Assembly (NCBI RefSeq): GCF_037975445.1
Contig: NZ_CP150254.1
Span: 256,001-320,000 of the forward strand
From: Peribacillus sp. FSL P2-0133
Lineage (GTDB): Bacteria; Bacillota; Bacilli; Bacillales; DSM-1321
Direction: 5' to 3'
Length of the DNA: 64,000 nt
Part shown: positions 50,685 to 59,595 of the stretch, in pieces
Numbering within the stretch: the first letter of the stretch is position 1
How the letters are laid out: every line of letters starts with the position of its first letter
The notes under the pieces: generated by a model
What the model was told of the DNA's origin: nothing
The model's input: the letters and a program-made list of their open reading frames with translations, nothing else
The model's database searches: none
Program-made: the position numbers and the translations under genes

Positions 50685-52793
50685 ATGAAAGAACGGTCTC
50701 AACGAGTACTTACCAGATTTTTGAAAGTAAATACCTTTTTAACTTGTGAGGATTTAAGTAAAGAGTTCAATATTAGTGAGCGTACTTTTCGAAACGAATT
50801 GGTTCTGATTAATAAATATCTGTCTGAAAATAATTATCCATCCATTACGACGATAAGAGGAAAGGGGTTGAAGTTAGACCTGTCTGATGTGGACCGCGGA
50901 AAGCTCCAATTGAAAATTGGTGATGATAGGGAAACGGATTATTATAGGCCCAATGAACGTTTTCTTGCCTTACTTTTAGATATTGCCGATACCACAAAAA
51001 GGACAATGCTTTTTGAAATGGAAGAAAAACTGCAGGTATCGAAAAGTACATTGGATGAGGATATGAGAAGACTTCGCCAGTTTTTAAAGGAATATGGTAT
51101 TTCTGTAGTGAGTTTAACGAAGCAAGGGATTGTATTAAAAGGAGATGAACGATCAATACGCACTATGTTGTACGACGTAATTAATAGTGTTACAGATATT
51201 TCCAATCTATTGGGGTACCGAGATAGAGATACTGTGAATACCTTTGCAGATCAATTTGTCCTTGATTATTTGGATACAAGTGCATTGAGGGTCATTGGAG
51301 AACATTATGACGAAGTCTTTGAAAAGTCTAGAGTAGAGATTAATCATGTATATCGAAATCAAAGCATTCTATTTTTAGGTATATGGGTAAGGCGGTTGCA
51401 AGAGGGAAATAACCTTAGGGAATTAGCCAAAGTTAGAGCCGAGATAAAAGAAGATCCTGTCAGAAATTTTGTGGATTTCATCTGTATGGAGTTTGGTTTA
51501 TATCCATCATTAAATGAAATAAAATATACTACCTTTACAATCGAATCTTTTAATCCAAAAGATATGAATAATTCATTCGATTGGGTTACCGCACAATTAT
51601 TAGCTATTCAATTAATTGAGCATGTAGAAAAAGTAACCAGAATCCCCTTTTCTCAGAGAGAAGAAGATTTGTATGAAGGTTTATATAAGCATATCACAGG
51701 GTTATTAAGCAGGGCGAAGAACGATTTACAGGTATTTAATCCGTTGAAAGAAACTATTAAGGAGTCCTTTGCCGAGATTTATCAGGCAGTCACATGCTTT
51801 AGTAAGCAAATAGAGGACTATATAAAAAAACCATTATCAGAAGATGAAATCGGGTTTTTGACCGTTTATTTTTCAACTTCTGCCAGCCAAATAAAACAGA
51901 AAGAACAATATGTTTATCAGGCTGTTGTGCTTTGTAATCATGGGATTTCAACTGGAAAGCTATTGGCTGCGAATTTGAAAGAGCAATTCAATATCGAGAT
52001 TGTAGCAGTATTGAGTTCGTTTGAATTAGCCTTTATTGACAAGCTTGATGTTGATTTAGTTTTTACGACCATTTCAATTGATTATCCAAGAAAACCCGTA
52101 TTATTGCTTAATCCAATATTAAGAGAAAGTGATAAGAAGGAAATTAAAGATTTTTTACTCAAAAATAAGAATAAGAGAAGGATCGTTTCCAATAAGTTAG
52201 ATGCCACAATGCTAATGCAGGATATTCTTATGTTAATTGTAGAAAGCGGCGGTACGGTAACACAGGAAAGCTATCAGAAAGTAGAAGAGACTTTTAAAGA
52301 ACATCATTTAAAAATTAATACAAGGGAGATACAGCCAATGTTGCAGGATATTTTGAGGGATTCCAACATTCTACTAAAGCAAGAATGTAAAGACTGGAAA
52401 GAAGCGATTACGAAATCTGCCCAGATATTGTTAACAGAAGAGGTCATTGAAGAGCGATATATAAACGCCATGATTAAATCTGTTGAAGAGTATGGGCCTT
52501 ATATAGTAGTAGGGAAGCATTTAGCGTTAGCACACGCAAGGCCAGAAGATGGAGTAAATAAATTAGGTATTAGTGTCATGACGTTAAAGGAACCGGTGAA
52601 TTTCGGAAATCCGGATAATGATCCGGTGAAAATTGTTTTTTGTCTAGCTGCAGTGGATTCTTATTCGCATCTAAATGTGATGAAAAATCTGATTGAGTTA
52701 ATTAATGATGAAGAGAAATTAGACCAGTTAATTACAGCACAAGATGTAACCATGTTTAATCAGGTGTTATATGGAAGTGAAGTAATGGAATGA
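50685..52793 (+). CDS. PRD-containing PTS transcriptional activator (BglG/MtlR/LicR type) with EIIA domain
   Basis: A 702-aa regulator. In order: N-terminal helix-turn-helix domains (about 1-90, with LTCEDLSKEFNISERTFRNEL), two PRD domains (about 180-390), an EIIB-like domain (about 400-490; AVVLCNHGISTGKLLAANLK, with a cysteine where PTS EIIB is phosphorylated) and a C-terminal EIIA-2-like domain (about 555-700) whose phospho-histidine is probably in HLALAHARPEDG. Such proteins are switched by HPr and the cognate EII. The ATG at 50685 follows aaagggg; the frame upstream to 50610 is not supported. The next genes encode EIIB and EIIC but no EIIA, so the C-terminal domain may also serve transport. 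Confidence 0.9.
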   Translation: MKERSQRVLTRFLKVNTFLTCEDLSKEFNISERTFRNELVLINKYLSENNYPSITTIRGKGLKLDLSDVDRGKLQLKIGDDRETDYYRPNERFLALLLDIADTTKRTMLFEMEEKLQVSKSTLDEDMRRLRQFLKEYGISVVSLTKQGIVLKGDERSIRTMLYDVINSVTDISNLLGYRDRDTVNTFADQFVLDYLDTSALRVIGEHYDEVFEKSRVEINHVYRNQSILFLGIWVRRLQEGNNLRELAKVRAEIKEDPVRNFVDFICMEFGLYPSLNEIKYTTFTIESFNPKDMNNSFDWVTAQLLAIQLIEHVEKVTRIPFSQREEDLYEGLYKHITGLLSRAKNDLQVFNPLKETIKESFAEIYQAVTCFSKQIEDYIKKPLSEDEIGFLTVYFSTSASQIKQKEQYVYQAVVLCNHGISTGKLLAANLKEQFNIEIVAVLSSFELAFIDKLDVDLVFTTISIDYPRKPVLLLNPILRESDKKEIKDFLLKNKNKRRIVSNKLDATMLMQDILMLIVESGGTVTQESYQKVEETFKEHHLKINTREIQPMLQDILRDSNILLKQECKDWKEAITKSAQILLTEEVIEERYINAMIKSVEEYGPYIVVGKHLALAHARPEDGVNKLGISVMTLKEPVNFGNPDNDPVKIVFCLAAVDSYSHLNVMKNLIELINDEEKLDQLITAQDVTMFNQVLYGSEVME

Positions 52794-52880
52794 GGAAAGC
52801 TGTGGTTATTACAATTGGTGTAGATGCAAGTAGGAGAAGATGAATTATATAAAACAAAAAACGAAAGAGGAGAGAGTGAC

Positions 52881-53189
52881 ATGAAAAAAGTAAATATCTT
52901 ATTTGTATGTGGAGCAGGTTTAGGAAGCAGTTTTGCTTGTCAAATGGCGGCAGAGGATGTATTAAGCAAGTTGGGTATTAATGCCAAGCTAGATCATAGT
53001 GATATCTCGTCTGCTGTTTCAGTAAAACCCGATATTATTATTACGGCACAGAATTTCAAATCCCAATTTGAGAAATTTTCAGTTGATCCAAAACAAACGA
53101 CAATTGTTTATTTGAGAAATATTGTATCTAAACTAGAGATTGAAGAAAAAATCACCCCGGTATTAAGGGAAAAAGGCGTTTTAGCTTAA
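52881..53189 (+). CDS. PTS EIIB subunit, ascorbate/SgaB-like
   Basis: A 102-aa cytosolic phosphocarrier. The phospho-cysteine is C10 in ILFVCGAGLGSSFACQMAAEDVL, the pattern of the ascorbate (UlaB/SgaB)-galactitol EIIB group. The ATG at 52881 follows gaggagag by about 8 nt; the frame upstream to 52824 lacks a site. It is followed after 35 nt by the EIIC gene. Confidence 0.92.
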   Translation: MKKVNILFVCGAGLGSSFACQMAAEDVLSKLGINAKLDHSDISSAVSVKPDIIITAQNFKSQFEKFSVDPKQTTIVYLRNIVSKLEIEEKITPVLREKGVLA

Positions 53190-53224
53190 AAATAAATAGA
53201 GATAGCTAGAGATGGGGGGAGAAA

Positions 53225-54514
53225 ATGGGTGTAGTCAACTTTATTATAGAGAATATTTTGACACAGGCATCAGTCACAATCGCGTTGATTGCTATGTTGG
53301 GGTTAATTTTGCAAAAGAAATCAACAGGGCAAGTTATTTCTGGTTCGTTAAAGACGATGTTAGGATTTATGGTATTGTCAGCCGGATCCAGCATTATAGT
53401 TGGTAGTTTAATGTATTTCGGTAAAATTTTTACAGAAGGTTTCCATATGCAAGGGATTATTCCTTCAATTGAAGCCATTAATGGCCAAGCAATGAATGAG
53501 TTAGGCTTGGGTCGTGATATCGCACTAACTTTCTTAGCTATCTTTGTTTTTAATATTTTAATTGCCCGGTTTACTAAATGGAAATACATCTTTTTAACTG
53601 GTCAGGCAATTCTTTGGATGGCTACTATGACAACAGTATTTGGTTACTTTGCAGGTTTACGTGGTGTTGCATTGATTTTAGTAGGCGGTTTCATTGGGGG
53701 CGTCTTTGCGGTAGCAATGCCTGCGATTGCACAACCATTTGTTCGGAAGATTACTGGTATGGATGATATTGCATTAGGACACTTTTGTACGGTTGGGTAT
53801 GTGTTTGAAGCAGGTGTAGCAAAACTAGTTGGGGGAAAAGGCGAAAAGAAAAAATCTGTTGAAGATTTGAAATTACCAGCTCAATTTGAATTCTTACAAG
53901 ATACCTATCTATCTTTGATGGTGGTAATGACTCCTCTTTATATTATTACAGCAGCGTTCGCAGGTGATGAGTTCGCTTCTAAAATATCAGAAAATACAAA
54001 CTACTTAATGTTTGCTTTCTTACAATCTATCCAATTCGTAGTTGGAGTGTATGTATTACTAGCAGGGGTTCGCTTATTACTAGGTGAAATTGTTCCGGCA
54101 TTTAGAGGGATTGCCATGCGGTTGGTTCCAAATGCAAAGCCTGCATTAGATTGTCCAGTCCTATTTCCATTTAGCCCTAATGCAGTCATTGTAGGGTTTA
54201 TCACAACTACTATAGGTTCAATTATTGCAATGTTTGTATTACCAGTCTTTGGGTTGGCAATGATCTTACCAGGTATTCTGACAGCCTTCTTCGCGGGTGG
54301 GACTGCCGGTATCTTCGGTAACTTAACAGGTGGTATTCGCGGTGCAATTATTGGTGGTATTGTACATGGTTTCTTCATTACATTATTACCAGCACTGTTA
54401 GTAACGACTTTCAATTCTATGGGATTTGTCAATGCAACAGCTACAGATGTTGATACAGTAACAGCTGCTTTACTATATGCATGGCTCATTGGTCCACTTT
54501 TAAAAGCTTTCTAG
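53225..54514 (+). CDS. PTS EIIC permease, UlaA/SgaT (ascorbate) family
   Basis: A 429-aa permease with about 11 membrane segments. It shares with UlaA the N-terminal IxGxLKTMLGFMVLxAGSxI pattern, the central SVEDLKLP stretch and the APxAxDCPVLFPFSPNAVIVGF region. The sugar passes through and is phosphorylated by EIIB. Members of this family are named for ascorbate, but specificity varies and cannot be told here. The gatgggggga site is 5-6 nt before the ATG. Confidence 0.92.
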   Translation: MGVVNFIIENILTQASVTIALIAMLGLILQKKSTGQVISGSLKTMLGFMVLSAGSSIIVGSLMYFGKIFTEGFHMQGIIPSIEAINGQAMNELGLGRDIALTFLAIFVFNILIARFTKWKYIFLTGQAILWMATMTTVFGYFAGLRGVALILVGGFIGGVFAVAMPAIAQPFVRKITGMDDIALGHFCTVGYVFEAGVAKLVGGKGEKKKSVEDLKLPAQFEFLQDTYLSLMVVMTPLYIITAAFAGDEFASKISENTNYLMFAFLQSIQFVVGVYVLLAGVRLLLGEIVPAFRGIAMRLVPNAKPALDCPVLFPFSPNAVIVGFITTTIGSIIAMFVLPVFGLAMILPGILTAFFAGGTAGIFGNLTGGIRGAIIGGIVHGFFITLLPALLVTTFNSMGFVNATATDVDTVTAALLYAWLIGPLLKAF

Positions 54515-54544
54515 GACGTTGAAAGAGAAAAGGAGGTTCAAGTA

Positions 54545-54943
54545 ATGTTTGGATTTGGTAAGAAAAAACCTAAAGAACCGAAAAAAGAAACAACCGAAAA
54601 GGTAGTGTTAACAGTAGAACGAAAAGAAGAGTTAGTACGTATTATCTCCACTAAAAAAGAAGAAGTAAATCAAACAGTTGGAGAAGAACAAGCAAAAATT
54701 CATGAGGAGATTGGCCTGGCATTTAATGAACTTGGTGAAGAAAATAATGCTATTGATTCGTTAGAAAAAAGTATTCAGGCTAAAAAGTCATTAGGCGAAG
54801 GTTACAAAACTTTATTAAAACTTTATAACAAGAAGCGTGCAGAAGCAGCAAAAGTGAATGATGAAGAATTATTACAGATATATCTAAAGAAAATGGATCA
54901 AATGATGCAAGTTTCTAAAGAGGTTACGCGTGGTGTTCGATAA
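54545..54943 (+). CDS. Small TPR-like protein of unknown function in the PTS operon
   Basis: A 132-aa soluble, highly charged protein. A lysine-rich N-terminus (MFGFGKKKPKEPKKETTEK) is followed by a helical region resembling tetratricopeptide repeats (IHEEIGLAFNELGEENNAI, then a repeat beginning DSLEKSIQAK). It lies 30 nt after EIIC and 40 nt before the aldolase, with its own aaggagg site, so it is part of the operon. No enzyme motif is visible. An adaptor or scaffold role is only a guess. Confidence 0.8.
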   Translation: MFGFGKKKPKEPKKETTEKVVLTVERKEELVRIISTKKEEVNQTVGEEQAKIHEEIGLAFNELGEENNAIDSLEKSIQAKKSLGEGYKTLLKLYNKKRAEAAKVNDEELLQIYLKKMDQMMQVSKEVTRGVR

Positions 54944-54983
54944 GGAAGAAAATAAAAGAAGTATAAAGGGAGAGTAATTGATT

Positions 54984-55850
54984 ATGTATATAACACTAAA
55001 AGAAGTAACACTTAGGGCTGAAGAATTGAATTATACAGTTGGGTCATTTAATGCACATAATTTAGAGATGTTACCTGATATGATACGTGCAGCAAAAGAG
55101 CAAGGAGCACCAATTATTATTCAAACAAGTATAGATACTGCGAAATACATTGGTCATGAAAATTTTGTTGCTGTATGTAAAACTATGGCCACAAATGAAA
55201 TGGTAGATGTGGTATTGCATTTAGACCATGCAAGGGATTTTGATGATATTAAAGAGGCAATCAATAAAGGATATACATCAGTGATGTTTGATGGTTCTCA
55301 TTTACCATTCAAAGAGAACATTATGAAAACAAGAGCAGTAGTAGAATATGCACACAAATATGGTGTTTCGGTAGAGGGCGAACTAGGGACAATTGGTGGT
55401 ACTGAAGAAGGGATTCATGTAGATGAGGATGATAAGGTTTATACTGACCCAAAAGATGCAGAAGAGTTTGTTAAAGCAACAGGGGTTGATGCTTTGGCCA
55501 TTGCAATCGGTACTAATCATGGTCAATATAAATCTAAAACAGAAGTAAATCTACCGCTATTAAAAGAAATCAATGCTGTAGTAGATGTACCTTTAGTTAT
55601 TCATGGAGGTACAGGTGTTAATGAAATGGATATTCATGAATTAATAAATAATGGGATTCGTAAATTTAATGTTGGTACTGAGTTGTTAGTAGCATGGACG
55701 AAAGCAGCGAAAGAAACATTCGGAGAAACAAAAGTAACTAAATCATTACGACATAATATTATTCCATGTAATAAGGCAGTAAAAGAAATTGTCAAACATA
55801 AAATTGGAATCTTCATGAATAAAGAAGACAGTACGCTTCAAGTAAAATAG
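54984..55850 (+). CDS. Class II fructose-bisphosphate/tagatose-bisphosphate-type aldolase
   Basis: A 288-aa zinc-dependent aldolase of the FbaA/GatY/KbaY family. Zinc and substrate residues are in VVLHLDHARDF, SVMFDGSHLPF, EGELGTIGG, AIAIGTNHGQYK, VIHGGTGV and GIRKFNVGTEL. It should cleave a phosphorylated keto-sugar into DHAP and an aldehyde. The ATG at 54984 is chosen over a TTG at 54978 because of spacing from aaagggagag. Being in the PTS operon suggests a dedicated catabolic role rather than glycolysis. Confidence 0.92.
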   Translation: MYITLKEVTLRAEELNYTVGSFNAHNLEMLPDMIRAAKEQGAPIIIQTSIDTAKYIGHENFVAVCKTMATNEMVDVVLHLDHARDFDDIKEAINKGYTSVMFDGSHLPFKENIMKTRAVVEYAHKYGVSVEGELGTIGGTEEGIHVDEDDKVYTDPKDAEEFVKATGVDALAIAIGTNHGQYKSKTEVNLPLLKEINAVVDVPLVIHGGTGVNEMDIHELINNGIRKFNVGTELLVAWTKAAKETFGETKVTKSLRHNIIPCNKAVKEIVKHKIGIFMNKEDSTLQVK

Positions 55851-55900
55851 TCAAAAAAAAGTTCATTTGGCATTTTTGTAAGAGTTGGAGAAGATGGATA

Positions 55901-55942
55901 ATAAAGAGAGTACGGGGTATTCCTAGTACTCTTTCTTTATTC
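55901..55942 (+). terminator. Probable terminator between aldolase and kinase genes
   Basis: Stem agagtac / gtactct (extendable with A-T pairs) with a 12-nt loop, followed by ttctttatt. It would separate or attenuate expression of the downstream kinase. Confidence 0.65.
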
Positions 55943-55963
55943 GTTAGATTATGAGGTGGTAAG

Positions 55964-56569
55964 ATGGATAAAGCCTTAATCTTATTAGCAGGTTTACCAG
56001 GAACAGGGAAAACCTACTTGAGTAATATCATCAATAGTAAATTAGGGTCATTTTATAATCTTTCTCAGGATGACTTGAAAGAATATTATTGTGATATATA
56101 TGGTTATCGTAATTTAGAAGAAAAGCAGAAGATAGAAAAGATAGCATGGGCGAAGTACTATGAAATAATGGAAAAGCAAATGCAAGTAGGCGACAATATT
56201 ATGTCTGATTATCCTTTTAGTCAGAAACAAAAGCCTCATATTCAGCAATTAGTAGATAGATATGGTTATGAGATCGTTACTATTCGGTTAATTGCAGATT
56301 TAGATATTTTGTTTGAACGGCAAAAAAAGCGAGATTTGGATCCGACAAGGCATTTGAGTCATATCGTGACTTCCTATAAAAAAGGGGATCATTTAGCTAA
56401 TAGAAGTAATGCAGATAATTTATTGATCTATGAGGAATTTATAAATAGATGTACAACAAGAGGATATGACACATTTGAATTAGGGAAATTATATGAAGTC
56501 GATGTATCAGATTATACAAAAGTGAATTATTCTAGGTTGTTGGAAGATATAGAACGGGGGATACATTAA
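55964..56569 (+). CDS. P-loop kinase-like ATPase (AAA_33 type)
   Basis: A 201-aa protein with Walker A GLPGTGKT at residues 10-17 and a following LSQDDLKEYYCDIYG segment, a layout seen in small-molecule and sugar kinases and in zeta-like or polynucleotide kinase folds. A lid-like RQKKRDLDPTRH lies near residue 125. It probably phosphorylates a small molecule. Its place after a PTS and an aldolase suggests the second phosphorylation needed for aldol cleavage, but no PfkB or GHMP features are present. A toxin-type kinase is an alternative. A gaggtgg site lies 6-7 nt before the ATG. Confidence 0.8.
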   Translation: MDKALILLAGLPGTGKTYLSNIINSKLGSFYNLSQDDLKEYYCDIYGYRNLEEKQKIEKIAWAKYYEIMEKQMQVGDNIMSDYPFSQKQKPHIQQLVDRYGYEIVTIRLIADLDILFERQKKRDLDPTRHLSHIVTSYKKGDHLANRSNADNLLIYEEFINRCTTRGYDTFELGKLYEVDVSDYTKVNYSRLLEDIERGIH

Positions 56570-57065
56570 AAGGTACATTTCTGAAACTAGCAAAGAATTG
56601 TGAAATCCAAAACTTAGAGGCTGTTCTTCAAAAAGCTGAATTCCCTCCACACATTTTTGTTCAATGTGTTAAAAAAATCATTGTAACTATTAAAGAGATA
56701 GTCATCAAAATGTTTTTTAAAACGGAATTCTTCAGGAAGAGCTGTATATGCCCTACAATTAATTTGAAGTACGCCTGGCCTTGAAAATTTTATGGGAAAT
56801 GTGATGGGTACTGATGAAAATGGAATATATGAGTTTAACAAAAAATACCTAAAATGATCAAGTGATTAAATCTAGATTTGCTTTCGAAATGAATAAGAAG
56901 AAACAGCATAACTAGAGCCCATCTCAAACGAGAAGGGCTTTTTTTGTCCTCGGGTTTGTCCTCTTCTTAATAATATCGCATTTAAATTAATTTAGTTGAA
57001 TTCTTGCGAAATATTGATATATAGTCCTTTTTTGTATCCTATTACTTTCTATTTTATTTAAAGAT
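56570..57065. other. Distal island spacer without a clear gene
   Basis: About 500 bp with no recognisable gene. A 75-codon minus-strand frame (56614-56841) has plausible protein composition but no start context or family I know; it could be a gene fragment. A terminator lies at 56916. The A+T-rich stretch before the right att site has no feature I can name. Confidence 0.5.
56916..56946 (+). terminator. Terminator-like hairpin in the island tail
   Basis: Stem agcccatctc / gagaagggct (one mismatch) with loop aaac and a run of eight T residues. It has the form of a strong rho-independent terminator, although the nearest recognisable gene ends about 350 bp upstream. Confidence 0.85.
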
Positions 57066-57089
57066 GAATGGGCGGCATGATGTAATCAT
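57066..57089 (+). other. Right attachment site (duplicate of the groEL 3' end)
   Basis: An exact 24-bp copy of 49922-49945, preceded by unrelated sequence. It is not part of a chaperonin gene here. The flanking gccta...ccctt and the following ggggttt also resemble the sequence after groEL. Confidence 0.85.
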
Positions 57090-57189
57090 CGCCTAGAACC
57101 CTTGGTATATAGGGGTTTGTAAGGTGGAGATTAGTGAAATGCTAACTTTTTGCTAACTTTCAGTTTTTGAAACAACTTAATTTCACCAA

Positions 57190-57360
57190 TTAGAGGAGAC
57201 CTTTCGTAAGTTCACTGAACTTATGAGAGGTCTTTTTTAAAATATTTTTTGTCATATGAGCGTAAATGTTCATCGTCGTGTTTATATCTGAATGCCTTAA
57301 TCATTCTTGAATCTTTTTTACACCTGCCTCAGCTTCAATGTGTATGAGATAGAGAGTCTA
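57190..57360 (-). pseudogene. Tyrosine integrase remnant B (C-terminal end)
   Basis: Minus-strand reading gives EAEAGVKKIQE, a TGA stop, LRHSDINTTMNIYAHMTKNI and then KKTSHKFSELTKGLL before a TAA at 57190-57192. The catalytic tyrosine (NIYAH) is kept but the rest of the protein is lost. Its TGA is at the same codon as the one in remnant A. It lies about 100 bp to the right of the right att site, in the same orientation as remnant A relative to the left att. A hairpin (gacct...aggtc plus T run) overlaps its 3' end. Confidence 0.85.
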
Positions 57361-57383
57361 TGAAAAGCAGTATTTAACCTCGA

Positions 57384-57716
57384 GTTAAAGGAAACTACAT
57401 CTCTTTTGATGTAAACGTTGAATCAGAGGGAAGGCTATCTGAAAATTGGGCGGGAAATTCTTATAAAAATGAATTTCTAAAATAAACAGAAAAAACTTCT
57501 GAAAAAGAAGTGAAACGCTTGGTGAGGAATGCAGTGGAAAAAAAGCGAAAGAATACTAAGGCGACGTTGCTGGCTTCGGAAATCGATTGAATTAAACCCC
57601 CTATATTATGGAAGAAGGTCAAAAAGGATTGGGCCCAAACATTTAGTGAAATGCCGATCAACTACCATGTAAAATTAACTATTAAAGATTATGGAACATC
57701 AGGATTAAAGAAGTGA
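57384..57716 (+). pseudogene. Ger(x)C spore-germination lipoprotein remnant
   Basis: The plus-strand frame reads VKGNYISFDVNVESEGRLSE, then NWAGNSYKNEFLK, a stop, TEKTSEKEVKRLVRNAVEKK, a second stop after ASEID, then ILWKKVKKDWAQTFSEMPIN and YHVKLTIKDYGTSGLKK. This is the C-terminal domain of Ger(x)C proteins (third subunit of nutrient germinant receptors). Two internal stops and loss of the N-terminal two thirds make it a dead fragment. The gerA- and gerB-type partners are absent. Confidence 0.88.
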
Positions 57717-57780
57717 GACTTTAAGTTCAATACGATTAGATCCTCTTATCCTCTATAGACGTGAAAATTGAAAAGATTAA

Positions 57781-57819
57781 AAGAAGATGTTTAGACTAAA
57801 AATGTCTAAACATCTTCTT
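57781..57819. terminator. Perfect inverted repeat / terminator after the permease gene
   Basis: A 16-bp perfect stem (arm aagaagatgtttagac, 57781-57796 with 57804-57819) and a 7-nt loop. It lies 110 bp beyond the 3' end of the minus-strand permease gene and is A/T-flanked on both sides. Confidence 0.75.
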
Positions 57820-57929
57820 CACATAGAACCTAATGATCTATTCAAAATGGTAGTAGTAATATATTTAAAGTCTGTTTCGATACTATAGATAAAATGGTTC
57901 TAAGGCATACCGGGTACTCCTCAATGAAC

Positions 57930-59354
57930 TCATTGTGCTTTTCCAAGTTCATTGTCTTCACCGCTTTTGTGCTTTTTTCTCTTCTTTATTATTACGTGGT
58001 AATAAATATAACAGGCCACCATAAATGGTATACCACAGTATAGCCCTAGTCTTTGATTAGGAATGAAAATAAGGCTAATTAACACAATTCCGTATGACAC
58101 GAATCCCAAGATCGGAACAAGTGGATAAAGAGGTGTTCTGAATTTTAAATCTTTTACATTGCCACCTTCTGCTATAAACCGTTTTCGAAAAAAGAACTGT
58201 GATGCACAAATAGACATCCATACGACAATTGTAATCACACCTGAAATAGAAATAAGCCAGACATAGACTGTTTCTGCAGCCACGACACTAGTAAGAAGTG
58301 AGAGTGCCGATATGGATATTGTGATAATCAGTGCATTCAACGGAATACCTTTTGAAGATAATTTACCGACCGCAGATGGGGCCATTTCAGTTTTAGAAAG
58401 TGACCAGAGCATTCTTGATGCTGCATACAGTCCTGAATTGGCTACAGATAGAACAGCGGTAAGGATAACAAAATTCATAATATCTGAAGCATATGGAATT
58501 CCAATCATGTCAAATACGGAAACAAACGGACTTTCAACTAATCCGGCAGTTTTCCACGGTATTAGTGCAACAAGTACAAACATCGCCAAAACAAAGAAAA
58601 ACATGGTACGCCAAATGATATTTCGAATGGAACGCGGTAGCGTCTTGTCTGGATTTTCACTTTCTCCAGCAGCTATACCAATGAGTTCAGTTCCCTGGAA
58701 AGAATAGTTCACCGTAACCATTGTTAAAAATATGGCGAGAATACCATTTGGGAAGAGGCCACCGTCACCTGTGAAATTCGAAAAAAACGGGGCAGATTCA
58801 TTACCTTTTAAGTCAAGGAAACCAAGCATAGCTGCCCCCCCAAGGATAATAAAGAGAACAATAGCTGTCACCTTAATGCTAGAAAACCAAAATTCTGTTT
58901 CTGCAAAGCTACGAGTGGACAATGCGTTTATTGAGAATATGATAATTCCGAATACCATACACCAAATCCAAACAGGAACTTCCGGAAACCAACGCTGCAT
59001 AAGAATACCTGCAGATGTAAATTCTAATCCAATCGTATTCGCCCAACTTAACCAGTAAAGCCAGCCAATCGTAAATCCAGTTGAAGGACTAATATATTTC
59101 GTAGCATATGCTTGAAAAGAGCCCGAATTTGGCATAGCTACTGTTAATTCACCGAGACAAAGCATAACAAGATACATAAGAAACCCACCAAGTACATAAG
59201 CAAGAACGGCTCCTCCGGGTCCCGCCTGACTAATTGTAAATCCTGAACCGAGAAATAATCCAGTTCCAATGACACCACCAAGTGCAATCATGAACAAATG
59301 TCTGCTTTTCATCGTGCGCCTTAATTCATCGTTTTCCTTAGGTATCATTCCCAT
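57930..59354 (-). CDS. Amino acid permease (APC family, RocC/RocE-like)
   Basis: A 474-aa transporter with 12 membrane helices. The start-proximal [32 protein letters not shown] is the hallmark of the AAT/APC group that includes RocE, RocC, LysP and Gab[26 protein letters not shown] is the conserved loop. A RocB-like gene next upstream on the same strand favours arginine, ornithine or a related amino acid as substrate. It ends with a charged cytoplasmic tail. The 240 bp to the next gene are A/T-rich with no clear sigma-54 promoter, unlike the B. subtilis roc operons. Confidence 0.88.
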   Translation of the reverse strand: MGMIPKENDELRRTMKSRHLFMIALGGVIGTGLFLGSGFTISQAGPGGAVLAYVLGGFLMYLVMLCLGELTVAMPNSGSFQAYATKYISPSTGFTIGWLYWLSWANTIGLEFTSAGILMQRWFPEVPVWIWCMVFGIIIFSINALSTRSFAETEFWFSSIKVTAIVLFIILGGAAMLGFLDLKGNESAPFFSNFTGDGGLFPNGILAIFLTMVTVNYSFQGTELIGIAAGESENPDKTLPRSIRNIIWRTMFFFVLAMFVLVALIPWKTAGLVESPFVSVFDMIGIPYASDIMNFVILTAVLSVANSGLYAASRMLWSLSKTEMAPSAVGKLSSKGIPLNALIITISISALSLLTSVVAAETVYVWLISISGVITIVVWMSICASQFFFRKRFIAEGGNVKDLKFRTPLYPLVPILGFVSYGIVLISLIFIPNQRLGLYCGIPFMVACYIYYHVIIKKRKKHKSGEDNELGKAQ

Positions 59355-59595
59355 TCTTTATCACTCTTTCTTATATCATTAATGAAACAAAAAATATGAA
59401 TATTATGATAATTATTTCGTGCATATTTCTAGGATAATAGGTAAACTACACAATCTATTTAGCATCACCTATTAAAATAATTCGATAGCTGTTTAAAAAA
59501 CACACAGGCTTAATAACATCAAATTTATAGGGAAGATTGGAAAGAATAAAAGCTTCTTTCTCCCTCCAATCTCTGAAGCTATTACATTACCGGGT

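Noticed and set aside
50066-57360. Stop-codon readthrough or recoding at the shared TGA in both integrase remnants
   Set aside because: Both copies also have frameshift or truncation and lack essential parts, so loss of function explains the stops better than recoding.
57461-57661. Minus-strand ORF of 66 codons
   Set aside because: It is the complement of the Ger(x)C remnant, whose plus-strand reading is clearly protein-like.
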